Assembly: GCF_041415945.1 (NCBI RefSeq)
Contig: NZ_JBGCUS010000001.1
Location: 1,860,001-1,924,000 of the forward strand
DNA length: 64,000 bases
From: Ancylobacter sp. IITR112
GTDB lineage: Bacteria; Pseudomonadota; Alphaproteobacteria; Rhizobiales; Xanthobacteraceae
Reading direction: 5' to 3'
Below the pieces are notes generated by a model, which searched no databases, was not told the DNA's origin, and was given only the letters and a program-made list of their open reading frames with translations. Of this stretch, positions 32,026 to 41,633 are shown in pieces (the first letter of the stretch is position 1; each line of letters starts with the position of its first letter). The translations under genes were made by a program, and so were the position numbers.

Positions 32026-32049
32026 CGGCGGAGCGCTGGCGCTCCGCCG
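32026..32049. terminator. Hairpin between convergent genes
   Basis: CGGCGGAGCGC (32026-32036) and GCGCTCCGCCG (32039-32049) form an almost perfect stem between the convergent DUF815 and LytM-factor genes. No long T-run follows on the plus strand; on the minus strand CTCGTTTCC follows. A bidirectional terminator is likely. Confidence 0.55.
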
Positions 32050-32067
32050 GGAAGGAGAAGGCGCGGC

Positions 32068-33393
32068 TCAGAGGCCGGCGAGATATTGCGAGGGATCGAC
32101 CGGCTGCGAACCCTTGCGGATTTCGAAGTGAAGCTGCGGCGAGGTGACGTTGCCGGTCTGGCCGGCCTTGGCGATCACCTGACCGCGCTTGACGCTGTCG
32201 CCCTTCTTGACCTCCAGCGCGCTGTTATTGGCATAGGCGGTCACCCAGCCGTCGGCGTGCTTGATGAGCACCAGATTGCCGTAGCCCTTCAGCTCGCTGC
32301 CGGCATAGGCGACGACGCCATCCTCGGCGGCCTTCACCGCCGTGCCCTCCGGCACCGAGATGTTGATGCCCTCATTCTGCTGGCCGCCAGGCTTCGGCCC
32401 GAAGCCGGAGATGACACGCCCGCGCACCGGCCAGCGGAACTGCGGGCCGGCCGCCGCGGTGCGGATCTCGTCCGGCGTCTCGGAGGGCTTGACGGCGGCG
32501 ATGGTCTGCGGCTTCGGCCCGGCCGGAGCCTGCGCGACCGGCGTCGGCGCCGCCGCCGGCTTGGCGGGAGCGGTGGCGACCACCGGCGTCGGCTTGGGCG
32601 TGGCCGGCGCGGCGGCGGGCTTGGGCGCAGCGGCGATCACCGCCCCGCCCGTCGCGCCGGGAATCGTCAGCTTCTGGCCGATACGCACCATGGTGTTGAA
32701 GTCGATGCCATTGGCGTTGGCGAGGTCGGTGCGGGTCACGCCGTAATTTCGCGCGATCGAACTCAGCGTCTCGCCCGGCGCCACGACATGGCTGCCGCCG
32801 GATGCCGCCACCTGCGGCGCGGGCGTACGCACCGGGGCCGGCGCGGCGGCGAGAGGCTGCGGCTGGGTGCCATAAAGCGGCTGGGTGCCGCCATAGCCCG
32901 CCGGAGCAGGCGCCGGCGGGGAAAGCTGCGTCGGCGCGGCGGCGACATGGGTGGGGGCGGCCGGCGCGCCATAGGGCGAAGTCTGGGCGGCGGGGGCACC
33001 ATAGGCAGGCGCCCCATAGGCCGGAGCACCATAGGCGGCCTGCGCGCCATAGGGAGCGGGCGCACCATAGGGCGCCGGCGTCGCGCCCGCCGGGGGATAG
33101 GCGCTGGCGACCTGCTGACCGACGGGAGCGAGGGGCACGCCGCCATTTGGAGCACCAGCCATCGGAGCACCAGCCATCGGAGCACCAGCCATGGGCGCGC
33201 TCTGCACTGCGCCGGTGGGCGCGGCGGCGACGGACCCCGTATAGGCGGGCGACGACGCGAAGGGGTTGCTATTGGGATTGCTGCTGAACCGGGCGGAATC
33301 GGCGCTGCATGCCGCCATGCCCGCCGCCATCAGGGCGACCGCGGAAATCCGCATGAGGGGACCGCTACCGGACACCTTCAGAAACTTACGCAT
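32068..33393 (-). CDS. NlpD-like lipoprotein with LysM and degenerate LytM domain
   Basis: The 441-residue protein has a lipobox (MAAGMAACS), long Ala/Pro/Gly/Tyr repeats (residues 60-200, including three MAGAP units), a LysM domain at about 205-250 (VVAPGETLSSIARNYGV) and a C-terminal M23/LytM domain (FRWPVRGRVISGFG to QLHFEIRKGSQPVDP). Metal ligands are lost: the active-site His and Asp positions read NEGINI and the later His reads YANN. That is the pattern of NlpD/EnvC activators of amidases rather than a hydrolase. The context surE-pcm-nlpD is the same as in enterobacteria. Confidence 0.88.
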   Translation of the reverse strand: MRKFLKVSGSGPLMRISAVALMAAGMAACSADSARFSSNPNSNPFASSPAYTGSVAAAPTGAVQSAPMAGAPMAGAPMAGAPNGGVPLAPVGQQVASAYPPAGATPAPYGAPAPYGAQAAYGAPAYGAPAYGAPAAQTSPYGAPAAPTHVAAAPTQLSPPAPAPAGYGGTQPLYGTQPQPLAAAPAPVRTPAPQVAASGGSHVVAPGETLSSIARNYGVTRTDLANANGIDFNTMVRIGQKLTIPGATGGAVIAAAPKPAAAPATPKPTPVVATAPAKPAAAPTPVAQAPAGPKPQTIAAVKPSETPDEIRTAAAGPQFRWPVRGRVISGFGPKPGGQQNEGINISVPEGTAVKAAEDGVVAYAGSELKGYGNLVLIKHADGWVTAYANNSALEVKKGDSVKRGQVIAKAGQTGNVTSPQLHFEIRKGSQPVDPSQYLAGL

Positions 33394-33501
33394 CGCACCC
33401 CACCCGAACGCTGGACTCGGGAAGATTAATGCGTCGTACAGGTAAACAGCCGCTTAAGCGGGTCCGGACAACTCAGGAAAAGTGGCGGATTCCCGGCATT
33501 C

Positions 33502-34158
33502 CTACAGCACTACCGCCACACCTGCGAGCATCGGCACGAAGCGCACGCGGCCCAGTTCGCGCGTCTCCAGCCCCTGCAATCCGCGCCGGTAGCGCATCAG
33601 CAACTGGGTCGCCTCGGGCGGGCCGACCGGCGCGACGAGGATGCCGCCCATGGCAAGCTGGTCGAACAGCGCCGGCGGCACTTCCTCCACCGCGGCTGTG
33701 AGGACGATGCGGTCAAACGGCGCGCGCTGGGGCGCGCCTTCGCGCCCGTCGGCGACCAGCACCTCGATATTGGAATAGCCGAGCGAGGCGAGCCGGCGCG
33801 CGGCCGAATCCGCCAAAGTGCGGAAGCGCTCCAGCGTCACCACATGGCCGGCGATGCTGGCGAGGATGGCGGCCTGATAGCCCGAGCCCGTGCCCACCTC
33901 CAGCACGCTGTGCGACGGGCCGAGTTCCAGCGCCTCGGTCATCAGCGCCACCACGGTAGGCTGGCTGATGGTCTGGCCACAATCGAGCGGCAAGGCGAGA
34001 TCGCGCCAGGCGATGGGGCGGAAGGCCGGCTCGACGAAACGCTCGCGCGGCACCTGCTCCATGGCGCGCATCACCTGCCAGTCGCGCAGGCCGCGCTTGC
34101 GCAGCGCCAGCAGCAGCTCGGCGCGCTGCAGATCCTCGTCCTTCTCGGCGCCGCTCAC
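33502..34158 (-). CDS. pcm: Protein-L-isoaspartate O-methyltransferase
   Basis: The 218-residue enzyme has the PCMT words PRERFVEPAF, GQTISQPTVVALMTE, VLEVGTGSGYQAAILA (SAM-binding) and FDRIVLTAAVEEVP. It repairs isoaspartyl residues in aged proteins. It is placed between surE and the NlpD-like gene, the classical stationary-phase survival cluster. Length is standard. Confidence 0.94.
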   Translation of the reverse strand: MSGAEKDEDLQRAELLLALRKRGLRDWQVMRAMEQVPRERFVEPAFRPIAWRDLALPLDCGQTISQPTVVALMTEALELGPSHSVLEVGTGSGYQAAILASIAGHVVTLERFRTLADSAARRLASLGYSNIEVLVADGREGAPQRAPFDRIVLTAAVEEVPPALFDQLAMGGILVAPVGPPEATQLLMRYRRGLQGLETRELGRVRFVPMLAGVAVVL

Positions 34159-34197
34159 GGGCGACCTCCCTGCCCTGCCCGCGCCGGTGGCCCCGGC

Positions 34198-34986
34198 TCA
34201 GCGCGGCTTCGCGTCCGCGGCGGGCTTGGCGAAGACCTGCGCCAGCCGCGTCATCATCGGCTCGTCCGTCATGTCGAGCCGCAGCGGCGTGACGGAGATG
34301 CAGCCCTCGTCGAGCGCGTGCAGGTCCGAGCCGTTCACCGTCTCGAAGATACGCTTCTCGAAGGCGATCCAGTAATAGGGATTTCCCCGGCCGTCATTGC
34401 GCGCGTCGATGCGCAGCAGGTCCTGGTCGCGCCGGCCCTGCGCGGTGACGGCGATGCCGCGCACCTCGTCCACCGGGCGGTTGGGGAAGTTCACATTGAC
34501 GACGATGCCGGGCGGGATGCCCTCCTCCAGCAGCGTGCGCACCACCTGCGGGCCCCAGTGCTCGGCCACATCATAGGGCGGCGCCTTGCGCGTCTCGAAG
34601 CCATAGGCCTGCGACAGGGCGATGGAGGGGATGCCAAGCACCGTGCCTTCCATCGCGCCGGCCACCGTGCCGGAATAGCCGACATCCTCGGCGACGTTCT
34701 GGCCGCGATTGACGCCGGACAGCACGAGATCGGGCTTATGGTCGGCAAGGATGTGCCGCACCGCCATGATGACGCAATCGGTGGGCGTACCCTTCACCGC
34801 GAAGCGCTTCTCCTCCACCTGCCGCAGCCGCAGCGGATCGGACAGCGAGAGCGAATGCGACACGCCCGACTGGTCGAATTCCGGCGCCACCACCCACACA
34901 TCGTCGGACAGCGCCCGGGCGATGCGGGCGCAGGCGTCCAGCCCCGGCGCGTGGATGCCGTCGTCATTCGTCACCAGGATGCGCAT
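34198..34986 (-). CDS. surE: 5'/3'-nucleotidase SurE
   Basis: The 262-residue protein begins MRILVTNDDGIHAPGLD, the metal-binding NDD signature, with SGVNRGQNVAEDVGYSGTVA at the second conserved site. It is a metal-dependent phosphatase of nucleoside monophosphates. The start at 34986 is fixed by homology; the longer upstream frame runs through a REP-like repeat. Followed by pcm. Confidence 0.96.
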   Translation of the reverse strand: MRILVTNDDGIHAPGLDACARIARALSDDVWVVAPEFDQSGVSHSLSLSDPLRLRQVEEKRFAVKGTPTDCVIMAVRHILADHKPDLVLSGVNRGQNVAEDVGYSGTVAGAMEGTVLGIPSIALSQAYGFETRKAPPYDVAEHWGPQVVRTLLEEGIPPGIVVNVNFPNRPVDEVRGIAVTAQGRRDQDLLRIDARNDGRGNPYYWIAFEKRIFETVNGSDLHALDEGCISVTPLRLDMTDEPMMTRLAQVFAKPAADAKPR

Positions 34987-35010
34987 GCTGCTCCTCAGTT
35001 CTTCACTTGG

Positions 35011-35106
35011 CGTCATCCCGCCGACGGCAGAGCCGCCGCACCGGGATCGCTCTCCATTCGGCACGCAATCCCGGATATCGCCTGACGGCGATTCCGAGAT
35101 GACGGC
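35011..35106. repeat. REP-like palindromic repeat, copy 1
   Basis: The element begins CGTCATCCCG and ends GAGATGACGG, with internal CACCGGGATCGCTCTCC and CAATCCCGGAT. It is the most diverged of three related intergenic repeats in the window (others at 36803 and 49794), between serS and surE. Confidence 0.7.
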
Positions 35107-35109
35107 GGA

Positions 35110-36672
35110 TCAGACGCGCTCGATCCGCGTCAGCCCGCCCATATAGGGCACCAGCACGTCAGGCACCGTGACGGAACCGTCCTCGTTCTGGTAATTTTCC
35201 AGGATCGCCACCATGGCCCGGCCGACCGCGACGCCCGAACCGTTGAGCGTGTGCAGGTAGCGTGGCGCCTTGGCGCCCGCCGGGCGGTAGCGCGCATTCA
35301 TCCGCCGCGCCTGGAAATCGGTGCAGGTGGAGCAGGAGGAAATCTCGCGGAAGGCGTTCTGCCCCGGCAGCCACACCTCGATGTCATAGGTCTTAGCCGA
35401 GGCGAAGCCCATATCGCCGGTGCACAGCGTCACCACCCTGAAATGCAGGCCGAGCTTCTTCAGCACCGCCTGCGCGCAGGCGAGCATGCGCTCATGCTCG
35501 TCCGCCGACTGTTCCGGCGTGGTGATGGAGACCATCTCCACCTTGTTGAACTGGTGCTGGCGGATCATGCCGCGCGTATCCCGCCCCGCCGACCCCGCCT
35601 CGGCGCGGAAGCAGGGGGTGAGCGCGGTGAAGCGCAGCGGCAGCTCTTCCTCCGAGAGGATGGACTGCGCGACGAGATTGGTCAGCGGCACTTCGGCGGT
35701 GGGGATGAGCCAGAAACTATTGCTTCGGCTTCGCATCATTTCGAACAGAGAGCGATTCGCCTCGAACATACCGTTGAAGACAAACTGATATTCAGCGAAC
35801 AGATCATCAATTTTAAAATGCGTTGCCGGATCACCAACTTTCGGGGGGGACGCATCCACAAGAAGCGTTTCAATTTCGATAGGTGGAATTTTAATCGACT
35901 TAAGCAGCTCGTTTTGCTTGCCGAGTGTATTTATGCTTTCTTGAAGTCGGTTAAGGAAAGGTACGACGTTTTTGTTCGGGAGACTCGAATACGCTGAAAA
36001 CTGATCGTCTTCAAACTTCGGCAGCTGCGCCGTGCCGAACATCGCCGCGTCGTTCACCAGCACCGGCGGCGCGACTTCCGTATAGCCATGCTCGTCGACA
36101 TGGGTGTCGATGAAGAACTGGCCGATGGCGCGCTCCAGTCGCGCCAGCTTGTTCTTCAGCACCACGAAGCGCGCGCCGGAGAGTTTGGCCGCCGCCTCGA
36201 AATCCATCTGGCCGAGGCCTTCGCCGATCTCGAAATGCTGCTTCGGCACGAAGGGGAAGCCGATCTTCTGGCCGACGAGGGCGATCTCGACATTGTCGTG
36301 CTCGTCCTTGCCCTCGGGCACCACGTCGAGCGGCACGTTGGGAATGGCAGCGAGGCGGTTGTGCAGTTCGGCCTCGGCCGCCTTCACCTGCTCTTCCAGA
36401 GCCGGAATGTCGGTCTTCAGCGCCCCGACCTCGGCCATCAGCGCCTCGGCACGGTCGTTCTCGCCGGCCTTCTTGGCGGCGCCGATTTCCTTGGAGGCGG
36501 CGTTGCGGCGGGCCTGCAGCTCTTCCAGCCGGACGATGCCGGATCGGCGGGTCTCGTCGAGGGCGATCAGCCCCTCTACCAGTGCCTGCGCTTCCGAGGC
36601 ATCGGTCCCGCGCCGCACCAGCGCGTTGATGAGCCCGTTCGGCTCTTCGCGGATCCACTTGATGTCGTGCAT
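35110..36672 (-). CDS. serS: Seryl-tRNA synthetase with unusual internal insertion
   Basis: The 520-residue enzyme has the N-terminal tRNA-binding coiled coil (about 30-110), motif 1 region ([20 protein letters not shown]), motif 2 ([20 protein letters not shown]) and motif 3 ([19 protein letters not shown]). SerRS is normally 420-430 residues. The extra length lies between DQF (about residue 225) and [15 protein letters not shown]. This stretch of about 90 residues is encoded by visibly AT-rich DNA (about 35715-36003) with codons such as ATA, AAA, TTT and AGT that are rare in the flanks. The start is set at [13 protein letters not shown], the conserved beginning. Confidence 0.95.
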   Translation of the reverse strand: MHDIKWIREEPNGLINALVRRGTDASEAQALVEGLIALDETRRSGIVRLEELQARRNAASKEIGAAKKAGENDRAEALMAEVGALKTDIPALEEQVKAAEAELHNRLAAIPNVPLDVVPEGKDEHDNVEIALVGQKIGFPFVPKQHFEIGEGLGQMDFEAAAKLSGARFVVLKNKLARLERAIGQFFIDTHVDEHGYTEVAPPVLVNDAAMFGTAQLPKFEDDQFSAYSSLPNKNVVPFLNRLQESINTLGKQNELLKSIKIPPIEIETLLVDASPPKVGDPATHFKIDDLFAEYQFVFNGMFEANRSLFEMMRSRSNSFWLIPTAEVPLTNLVAQSILSEEELPLRFTALTPCFRAEAGSAGRDTRGMIRQHQFNKVEMVSITTPEQSADEHERMLACAQAVLKKLGLHFRVVTLCTGDMGFASAKTYDIEVWLPGQNAFREISSCSTCTDFQARRMNARYRPAGAKAPRYLHTLNGSGVAVGRAMVAILENYQNEDGSVTVPDVLVPYMGGLTRIERV

Positions 36673-36802
36673 GGCTGTCTCGCCTTCAAACGCGCCGCTC
36701 CCGGCCTCGCGCCGGAACGTGAGGGACGTAGCCAATCGGGACGGCGGGGACAAGGGCGAGCGTGGCGAAAGCGCGTGGGGGCGAGCGGTCATCTCACCCA
36801 GC

Positions 36803-36895
36803 CGTCATCCCGGCCGAGCAAAGCGAGAGCCGGGATCGTCTCCCATAACGTCACGCGATCCCGGATACGGCCCGCCGGCCGTTCCGGGATGACGG
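36803..36895. repeat. REP-like palindromic repeat, copy 2
   Basis: The repeat runs from CGTCATCCCGGCCGAGCAAA through GCGAGAGCCGGGATCG and GCGATCCCGGAT to TTCCGGGATGACGG. Ends are inverted copies. It lies between tatC and serS and shares most positions with the copy at 49794. Confidence 0.85.
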
Positions 36896-36904
36896 CTCGT
36901 CGCC

Positions 36905-37696
36905 TCACACGGCCGCGTCGGCCGCCGCTTCCGCCGCGCGCTTCTTCTTCTCGACCATGCGCACGAGGAAGACCGACACCTCGTAGAGCAGCAGGGTCGG
37001 AATGGCGAGGGCGAACTGGCTCACCACATCCGGCGGCGTCAGCACCGCCGCCGCGATGAACACGCCGACAATGGCGTAGCGCCGCGCCTTTTTCAGTTGG
37101 TCCGAGGTGACGACCCCGATCTGCGCCAGCAGGGTGAGGATGACCGGCAACTGGAAGCAGATGCCGAAGGCGAAGATCAGCGTCATGATCAGCGACAGAT
37201 ACTCGCTGACCTGCGGCAGCATCGAAATCTCGGCCGCACCCGGCCCGGCCATCTGCTGCATGGAGAGGAAATAGGTCATCGCCAGCGGCATGGCGACGAA
37301 ATAGACAAAGGCCGCGCCGATGAGGAAGCACACCGGTGTCGCGATCAGATAGGGGCGGAAGGCGTTCTTCTCGTGGCTGTAGAGCCCCGGCGCGACGAAC
37401 ATGTAAATCTGCGTCGCCACGATGGGGAAGGAGATGAACGCCGCCCCGAACATGCCGAGCTTGATCTGGGTGAACAGGAATTCCTGCGGCGCGGTGTAGA
37501 TGAGCTTGACGTGCTCGGTGCCGCCGGCCGCGAACTCATAGGGCCAGAGCAGGATGTTGTAGATGAACTTCCCCAGCATGAAGCAGCCGAAGAAGGCGAT
37601 GAAGAAGGCGATCAGCGACTTGATCAGCCGCGAACGCAGTTCGATCAGGTGTTCAATCAGCGGCGCCTTCGAGGCGTCGATCTCTTCCTGGCTCAT
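36905..37696 (-). CDS. tatC: Twin-arginine translocase subunit TatC
   Basis: The 263-residue protein has six membrane helices and the TatC words PLIEHLIELRSRLIKS near the N-terminus and FGICFQLPVILTLLAQIG. It forms the receptor for twin-arginine signal peptides with TatB. Its start overlaps the tatB stop by 4 bases in the order tatA-tatB-tatC. Confidence 0.96.
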   Translation of the reverse strand: MSQEEIDASKAPLIEHLIELRSRLIKSLIAFFIAFFGCFMLGKFIYNILLWPYEFAAGGTEHVKLIYTAPQEFLFTQIKLGMFGAAFISFPIVATQIYMFVAPGLYSHEKNAFRPYLIATPVCFLIGAAFVYFVAMPLAMTYFLSMQQMAGPGAAEISMLPQVSEYLSLIMTLIFAFGICFQLPVILTLLAQIGVVTSDQLKKARRYAIVGVFIAAAVLTPPDVVSQFALAIPTLLLYEVSVFLVRMVEKKKRAAEAAADAAV

Positions 37697-38637
37697 GTGG
37701 CCGGCCCTTCATCGCCGGAGGCCGGCTTGACCTTGACGCGCGGCTTGGCGGCCCGCTTGACCGCCGGCCGGGCCGGGGCCTGATCGAGCGAGGCAACCGC
37801 TTCGGAGACCTCGGGTTCCGCAGCGTTCGCCGCTTCACCGGCCGGCGCCGCCGGCTTGCGGGCGCGGCGGGGAGCGGACTCCGCCGGCGCGGCAGCCGCA
37901 ACCGACGCCACCTTGCGCGCGCGCCCAGGCTTGGCGGCCGGCGCGGCGGGCTCGGGCGAGGAAGCGACCGTCGGCTCGGGAGCCGTAGGCGGACGCGGGG
38001 CAGCGGGCGCCGTGCCTGTCACGGCTGGCGCCGCCGCACCGGCAGGAGCGGCCGTGGCAGGAGCGGACGCGGCAGGAGCGGACGCGGCAGGAGCGGCCGT
38101 CGAAGGGATGGCCGGAGCGGCGGACATCGGCGCGCCGGAAGCCGGGGCGGCAATGGCCGGCGTGGCCTCCGGGGCGGCCGACGCCAGCCCCTCGGTGGCG
38201 CTGCGCACTTCGTCCTCCACCGTCTCGAAGGGGTGCGGCTCGAGATCGCCGGGCGCGGCGGGCGTGTCATCGGCGGGTGGGGCCAGCCCGGTGCCGGTCT
38301 CGACACTGCCGGTCGGCGCCTTCAGCTCGGTCTCGATATCCTGCAGCGGATTGGTCGGCAGCGAACCGGCGGGAATCGCCTGGGCGATCGAGTCGCGGGC
38401 ATTGCTGGCCAGACCGGACAGATCGTTGCGCAGCCCGCTCACACTGTCCTTGAGATCCGAAAGTTCCGCCTCGCGCAGCGCCTCATTGAACTGCCCCTGA
38501 AACTCGCCGGCCATATGGCGCAGCTTGCGCACGCCTTGTCCCACCGTGCGCAGCACGCGCGGCAATTCCTTCGGCCCGATCACCACGAGGGCGACCACGC
38601 CGATGACGAGAAATTCCGTCCAGCCGATATCAAGCAT
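37693..38637 (-). CDS. tatB: Twin-arginine translocase subunit TatB
   Basis: The 314-residue protein starts with MLDIGWTEFLVIGVVALVVI and GPKELPRVLRT, the TatB transmembrane helix and hinge, followed by an amphipathic helix. The C-terminal 200 residues are Ala/Pro-rich low complexity, longer than in enterobacteria but usual for Rhizobiales, and include an imperfect APAASAPA repeat. Confidence 0.94.
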   Translation of the reverse strand: MLDIGWTEFLVIGVVALVVIGPKELPRVLRTVGQGVRKLRHMAGEFQGQFNEALREAELSDLKDSVSGLRNDLSGLASNARDSIAQAIPAGSLPTNPLQDIETELKAPTGSVETGTGLAPPADDTPAAPGDLEPHPFETVEDEVRSATEGLASAAPEATPAIAAPASGAPMSAAPAIPSTAAPAASAPAASAPATAAPAGAAAPAVTGTAPAAPRPPTAPEPTVASSPEPAAPAAKPGRARKVASVAAAAPAESAPRRARKPAAPAGEAANAAEPEVSEAVASLDQAPARPAVKRAAKPRVKVKPASGDEGPAT

Positions 38638-38696
38638 AGGTCATGCAGGGCCGCTGCTGGGCGGCCCTCCCCGATCAAGACGCCGCGAGGCCGCTA

Positions 38697-38921
38697 TCAG
38701 CCGACCTTGGTCCGCTCGGCTTCCACCTTCGGCTGGTGATCGAGCGAGCGCGCCGGCTCGGCCGGCTTGGCCGCCGTGTCCTCGTCATCCGCCATGCCCT
38801 TCTTGAACGCCTTGATGCCCTTGGCGGCATCGCCCATCAGCTCGGACAGCTTACCGCGACCGAAGAGGAGCAGCACGACCACCAGCACGATGATCCAGTG
38901 CCAGATGCTCAGAGAACCCAT
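38697..38921 (-). CDS. tatA: Twin-arginine translocase subunit TatA
   Basis: The 74-residue protein starts [20 protein letters not shown], then [20 protein letters not shown]. It has the single helix, FGRGKL hinge and amphipathic helix of TatA, which forms the translocation channel. The start at 38921 is chosen by homology over the longer frame from 39014. It leads the tatABC unit. Confidence 0.95.
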   Translation of the reverse strand: MGSLSIWHWIIVLVVVLLLFGRGKLSELMGDAAKGIKAFKKGMADDEDTAAKPAEPARSLDHQPKVEAERTKVG

Positions 38922-38988
38922 CACAAAACTCCCTTGCCCGAAGCGCCGCCGGCCCCTCGCGGCCGCGCATCGCAATTCAATCCGGACA

Positions 38989-40089
38989 CTAGGGCCGGCC
39001 CGTGGCGAAGACAAGAACCTCGGCCGGCTCGATGTTCACTCCGACGTCATGCCCACGTAATAGGCCGGCGGTCGGACGGCGGCGTGCGACCAATGGCCGG
39101 TCCAGCCCCTCCACCGCCACCTCATAGAGATCGAGCTCGCCGAGAAAGCGGTGATGGACGACTCGGCCGCGCACGCCGGAGCCCGGGGCCTTCAGTTCCA
39201 GCCCCTGCGGGCGGATGGCGACCGTCGCAATGGCCCCTTCGGCAAGGCCGGGCGCGGGGAAGCTGCCGAGCGCGGTCACGGCGCGCCCACCCCGAACGAC
39301 GCCCTCTATCTCATTGATTTCGCAGAAGAACCGTGCCACTTCAACGTCAGCAGGCTGGCGGTAGAGTTCTTCCGGCGCGCCAATCTGAACCAGTTGGCCC
39401 TTGCGCATCAGGGCGATGCGGTCGCCGAGCCGCATCGCCTCTTCCGGGTCATGGGTGACAATGATGCAGGTGGCGCGGGCATCGCGCAGCACCTGCAGCG
39501 TCTCGCTGCGCACACTGGCCCGCAGCCGACTGTCGAGGCCGGAAAACGGTTCGTCCATAAGGAGAATGCCGGGGCGTGGCACGAGCGCGCGGGCGAGTGC
39601 GACACGCTGCTGCTCGCCGCCCGACAAAGCATGTGGATAGTTTTCCGCATAGGCGGCAAGGCGCACCCGCTCCAGCGCCCGCATCGCCTCGTCATGCGCC
39701 CCCGCCGGCCCGAGACGGCGCAGGCCGAAGGCGACGTTCTCCACATTGGTGAGGTGCGGAAACAGCGCATAGTCCTGAAACACGAGGCCGATGGCGCGCT
39801 TTTCCGGCGGCACGAACGCCTCCGGCCCCGCTACCACCTGCCGGTCGAGCAGGATCCGCCCGTGGCTCGGCCGCTCAATGCCGGCAATCAGCCGCAGCAG
39901 GGTGGTCTTGCCGCAGCCGGACTGGCCGAGCAGGCAGATGATCTCGCCCGGTTCCACGGTGAGGCTGACGCCGCGTACCGCCTCCAGCTCGCCATAGCCG
40001 TGGCGGACCTCTTCCAGCACCAGCCGGCTGGCAAGCGAGACCGGCGTGCGGGAGGGCGGAGACATGGCGGTTCCTGATTCTGTCAGCAT
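38989..40089 (-). CDS. ABC transporter ATP-binding protein (FbpC/PotA-like)
   Basis: The 366-residue protein has Walker [11 protein letters not shown]-loop [12 protein letters not shown], signature [15 protein letters not shown], Walker [13 protein letters not shown] and a TOBE-like C-terminal domain. The overall type is that of ferric-iron FbpC or polyamine PotA subunits. No permease or binding protein is adjacent, so the substrate cannot be told. Another ATG at 40065 would shorten it by 8 residues. Confidence 0.88.
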   Translation of the reverse strand: MLTESGTAMSPPSRTPVSLASRLVLEEVRHGYGELEAVRGVSLTVEPGEIICLLGQSGCGKTTLLRLIAGIERPSHGRILLDRQVVAGPEAFVPPEKRAIGLVFQDYALFPHLTNVENVAFGLRRLGPAGAHDEAMRALERVRLAAYAENYPHALSGGEQQRVALARALVPRPGILLMDEPFSGLDSRLRASVRSETLQVLRDARATCIIVTHDPEEAMRLGDRIALMRKGQLVQIGAPEELYRQPADVEVARFFCEINEIEGVVRGGRAVTALGSFPAPGLAEGAIATVAIRPQGLELKAPGSGVRGRVVHHRFLGELDLYEVAVEGLDRPLVARRRPTAGLLRGHDVGVNIEPAEVLVFATGRP

Positions 40090-40100
40090 GCGGGGGGCCT

Positions 40101-40811
40101 TTACTCGTCGGAATCGTCGTCGCCGTCCGGCTCGGGCGCGAAGGACAGCTCGAACTCCGGCTCCAGCGGGTCCTCGTCATCCTTCAGGTCCGGCGCATCG
40201 CTCGGCAGCGGCACGGTCAGCCCGGCCGCGACGCGCGAATCAATGAGGCCGGTGCCGCGCAGTTCCTCAAGACCCGGCAGGTCCTGGATGGTGTCGAGCC
40301 CGTAATGGACCAGGAAGGTCTCCGTCGTGCCATAGGTCACCGGCCGCCCCGGGCTGCGCCGCCGCCCGCGCAGCCGCACCCAGCCGGCGGCCAGCAGCAC
40401 GTCGAGCGTGCCCTTGTTTGTGGAGACGCCGCGAATTTCCTCGATCTCGGCGCGGGTGACGGGCTGGTGGTAGGCGATGATCGCCAGCGTCTCCAGCGCC
40501 GCGCGGGACAGGCGGCGCGGCTCCGGCTTGTCGCGTGCCAGCAGAAAACCGAGGTCAGGGGCGGTGCGAAGCATCCATTTGCCGGCCACCCGCACCAGAT
40601 TGAAGCCGCGATCGGCATAATCGGCCGCGAGCGTGGCGAGCAGCGCCCGCACGTCGGCGCCCTCCGGCAGGCGCGCGGCCATGACCGCCTCTTCCAGCGG
40701 CTCGCCGGCGGCGAACAGCATGGCTTCGAGCAGCCGAAGGTCGGGGGCGCGGGCGGGTGGGGCCTCCTCCTCGGGCTCGGGCCGCTGACTGCGGGCGGCG
40801 TCGGCGCTCAT
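40101..40811 (-). CDS. scpB: Segregation and condensation protein B
   Basis: The 236-residue protein has the paired winged-helix pattern of ScpB: LLEAMLFAAGEPLEEAVMAA, RAALETLAIIAYHQPVTRAE, IEEIRGVSTNKGTLDVLLAA and TTETFLVHYGL. The tail is acidic. It acts with ScpA and Smc in chromosome condensation. The ATG overlaps the scpA stop (ATGA), which sets the start. Confidence 0.94.
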   Translation of the reverse strand: MSADAARSQRPEPEEEAPPARAPDLRLLEAMLFAAGEPLEEAVMAARLPEGADVRALLATLAADYADRGFNLVRVAGKWMLRTAPDLGFLLARDKPEPRRLSRAALETLAIIAYHQPVTRAEIEEIRGVSTNKGTLDVLLAAGWVRLRGRRRSPGRPVTYGTTETFLVHYGLDTIQDLPGLEELRGTGLIDSRVAAGLTVPLPSDAPDLKDDEDPLEPEFELSFAPEPDGDDDSDE

Positions 40812-41614
40812 GCGCCCTCCTCCGGCACGTCGCGGCGGCTGCGGATCCAGATCGGCGCGAAGCTCTCCTCCTGCTGCACGTCGATCAAGCCCTCGCGCAC
40901 CATTTCCAGCGTCGCGGAAAAGCCGGAGGCGAGCGCGGTGGCCCGCATTTTGGGATCGCCGATCCAGTTCAGCAGGAAACCGTCGAGCCGCGCCCATTCG
41001 CCATGCAGCGCCAGGCGCCCAAGCAGCCGTTCCAGCCGCTCGCGCGCCTCCGCCAGCGAAATGACGCTGCGGGGCGGGAAACGTACCTGCGACAGCGCCA
41101 TCTTCTGCCGCTGGGCACCGTAAGCGGCGAGCAGATCATACAGCGTCGCCTCATAGACGATGGGCCCGGCCGCCTGCAGCGGCTCCGGCGCGCCGCGCGC
41201 GAATACCTCATGGCCGATCCGGTCACGGGTGGCGAGATGGGCGGCAGCGGCGCGGATCTGTTCCAGCCGGCGCAGACGCTCGGCGAGGTCGGCGGCGAGA
41301 TCGGACGCGCTCGGGCCCTCCTCCTTCGGCGGATCGGGCAGCAGCAGGCGCGATTTGAGATAGGCCAGCCATGCCGCCATGACGAGGTAGTCGGCTGCCA
41401 GTTCCAGCCGGATGCGGCGCGCCTCCTCGACGAAATGCAGATACTGCTCGGCGAGCTGGAGGATGGAAATGCGGTGCAGATCCACCTTCTGCGTGCGCGC
41501 CAGCGCCAGCAGCAGGTCCAGCGGCCCTTCGAAGCCGTCAACATCCACCACCAGCGCGGGCTCATCGGCCTGGCGCGTGGCGTCGGCATCGAAAGTGAAC
41601 TGGCTTTGAACCAT
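40808..41614 (-). CDS. scpA: Segregation and condensation protein A
   Basis: The 268-residue kleisin subunit has DGFEGPLDLLLALARTQKVD, ISILQLAEQYLHFVEEAR and DYLVMAAWLAYLKSRLLLP, all strongly conserved in ScpA. It links the Smc heads with ScpB. It lies between nagZ and scpB in a single transcript, the usual alphaproteobacterial order. Confidence 0.95.
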   Translation of the reverse strand: MVQSQFTFDADATRQADEPALVVDVDGFEGPLDLLLALARTQKVDLHRISILQLAEQYLHFVEEARRIRLELAADYLVMAAWLAYLKSRLLLPDPPKEEGPSASDLAADLAERLRRLEQIRAAAAHLATRDRIGHEVFARGAPEPLQAAGPIVYEATLYDLLAAYGAQRQKMALSQVRFPPRSVISLAEARERLERLLGRLALHGEWARLDGFLLNWIGDPKMRATALASGFSATLEMVREGLIDVQQEESFAPIWIRSRRDVPEEGA

Positions 41615-41633
41615 GCGGGACCGCGGGCGACGT

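Noticed and set aside
35715..36003. The serS insertion as an intein or intron
   Set aside because: About 90 residues is too short for an intein, there is no N-terminal Cys/Ser block or His-Asn end, and the frame is open throughout, so an intron is not required.
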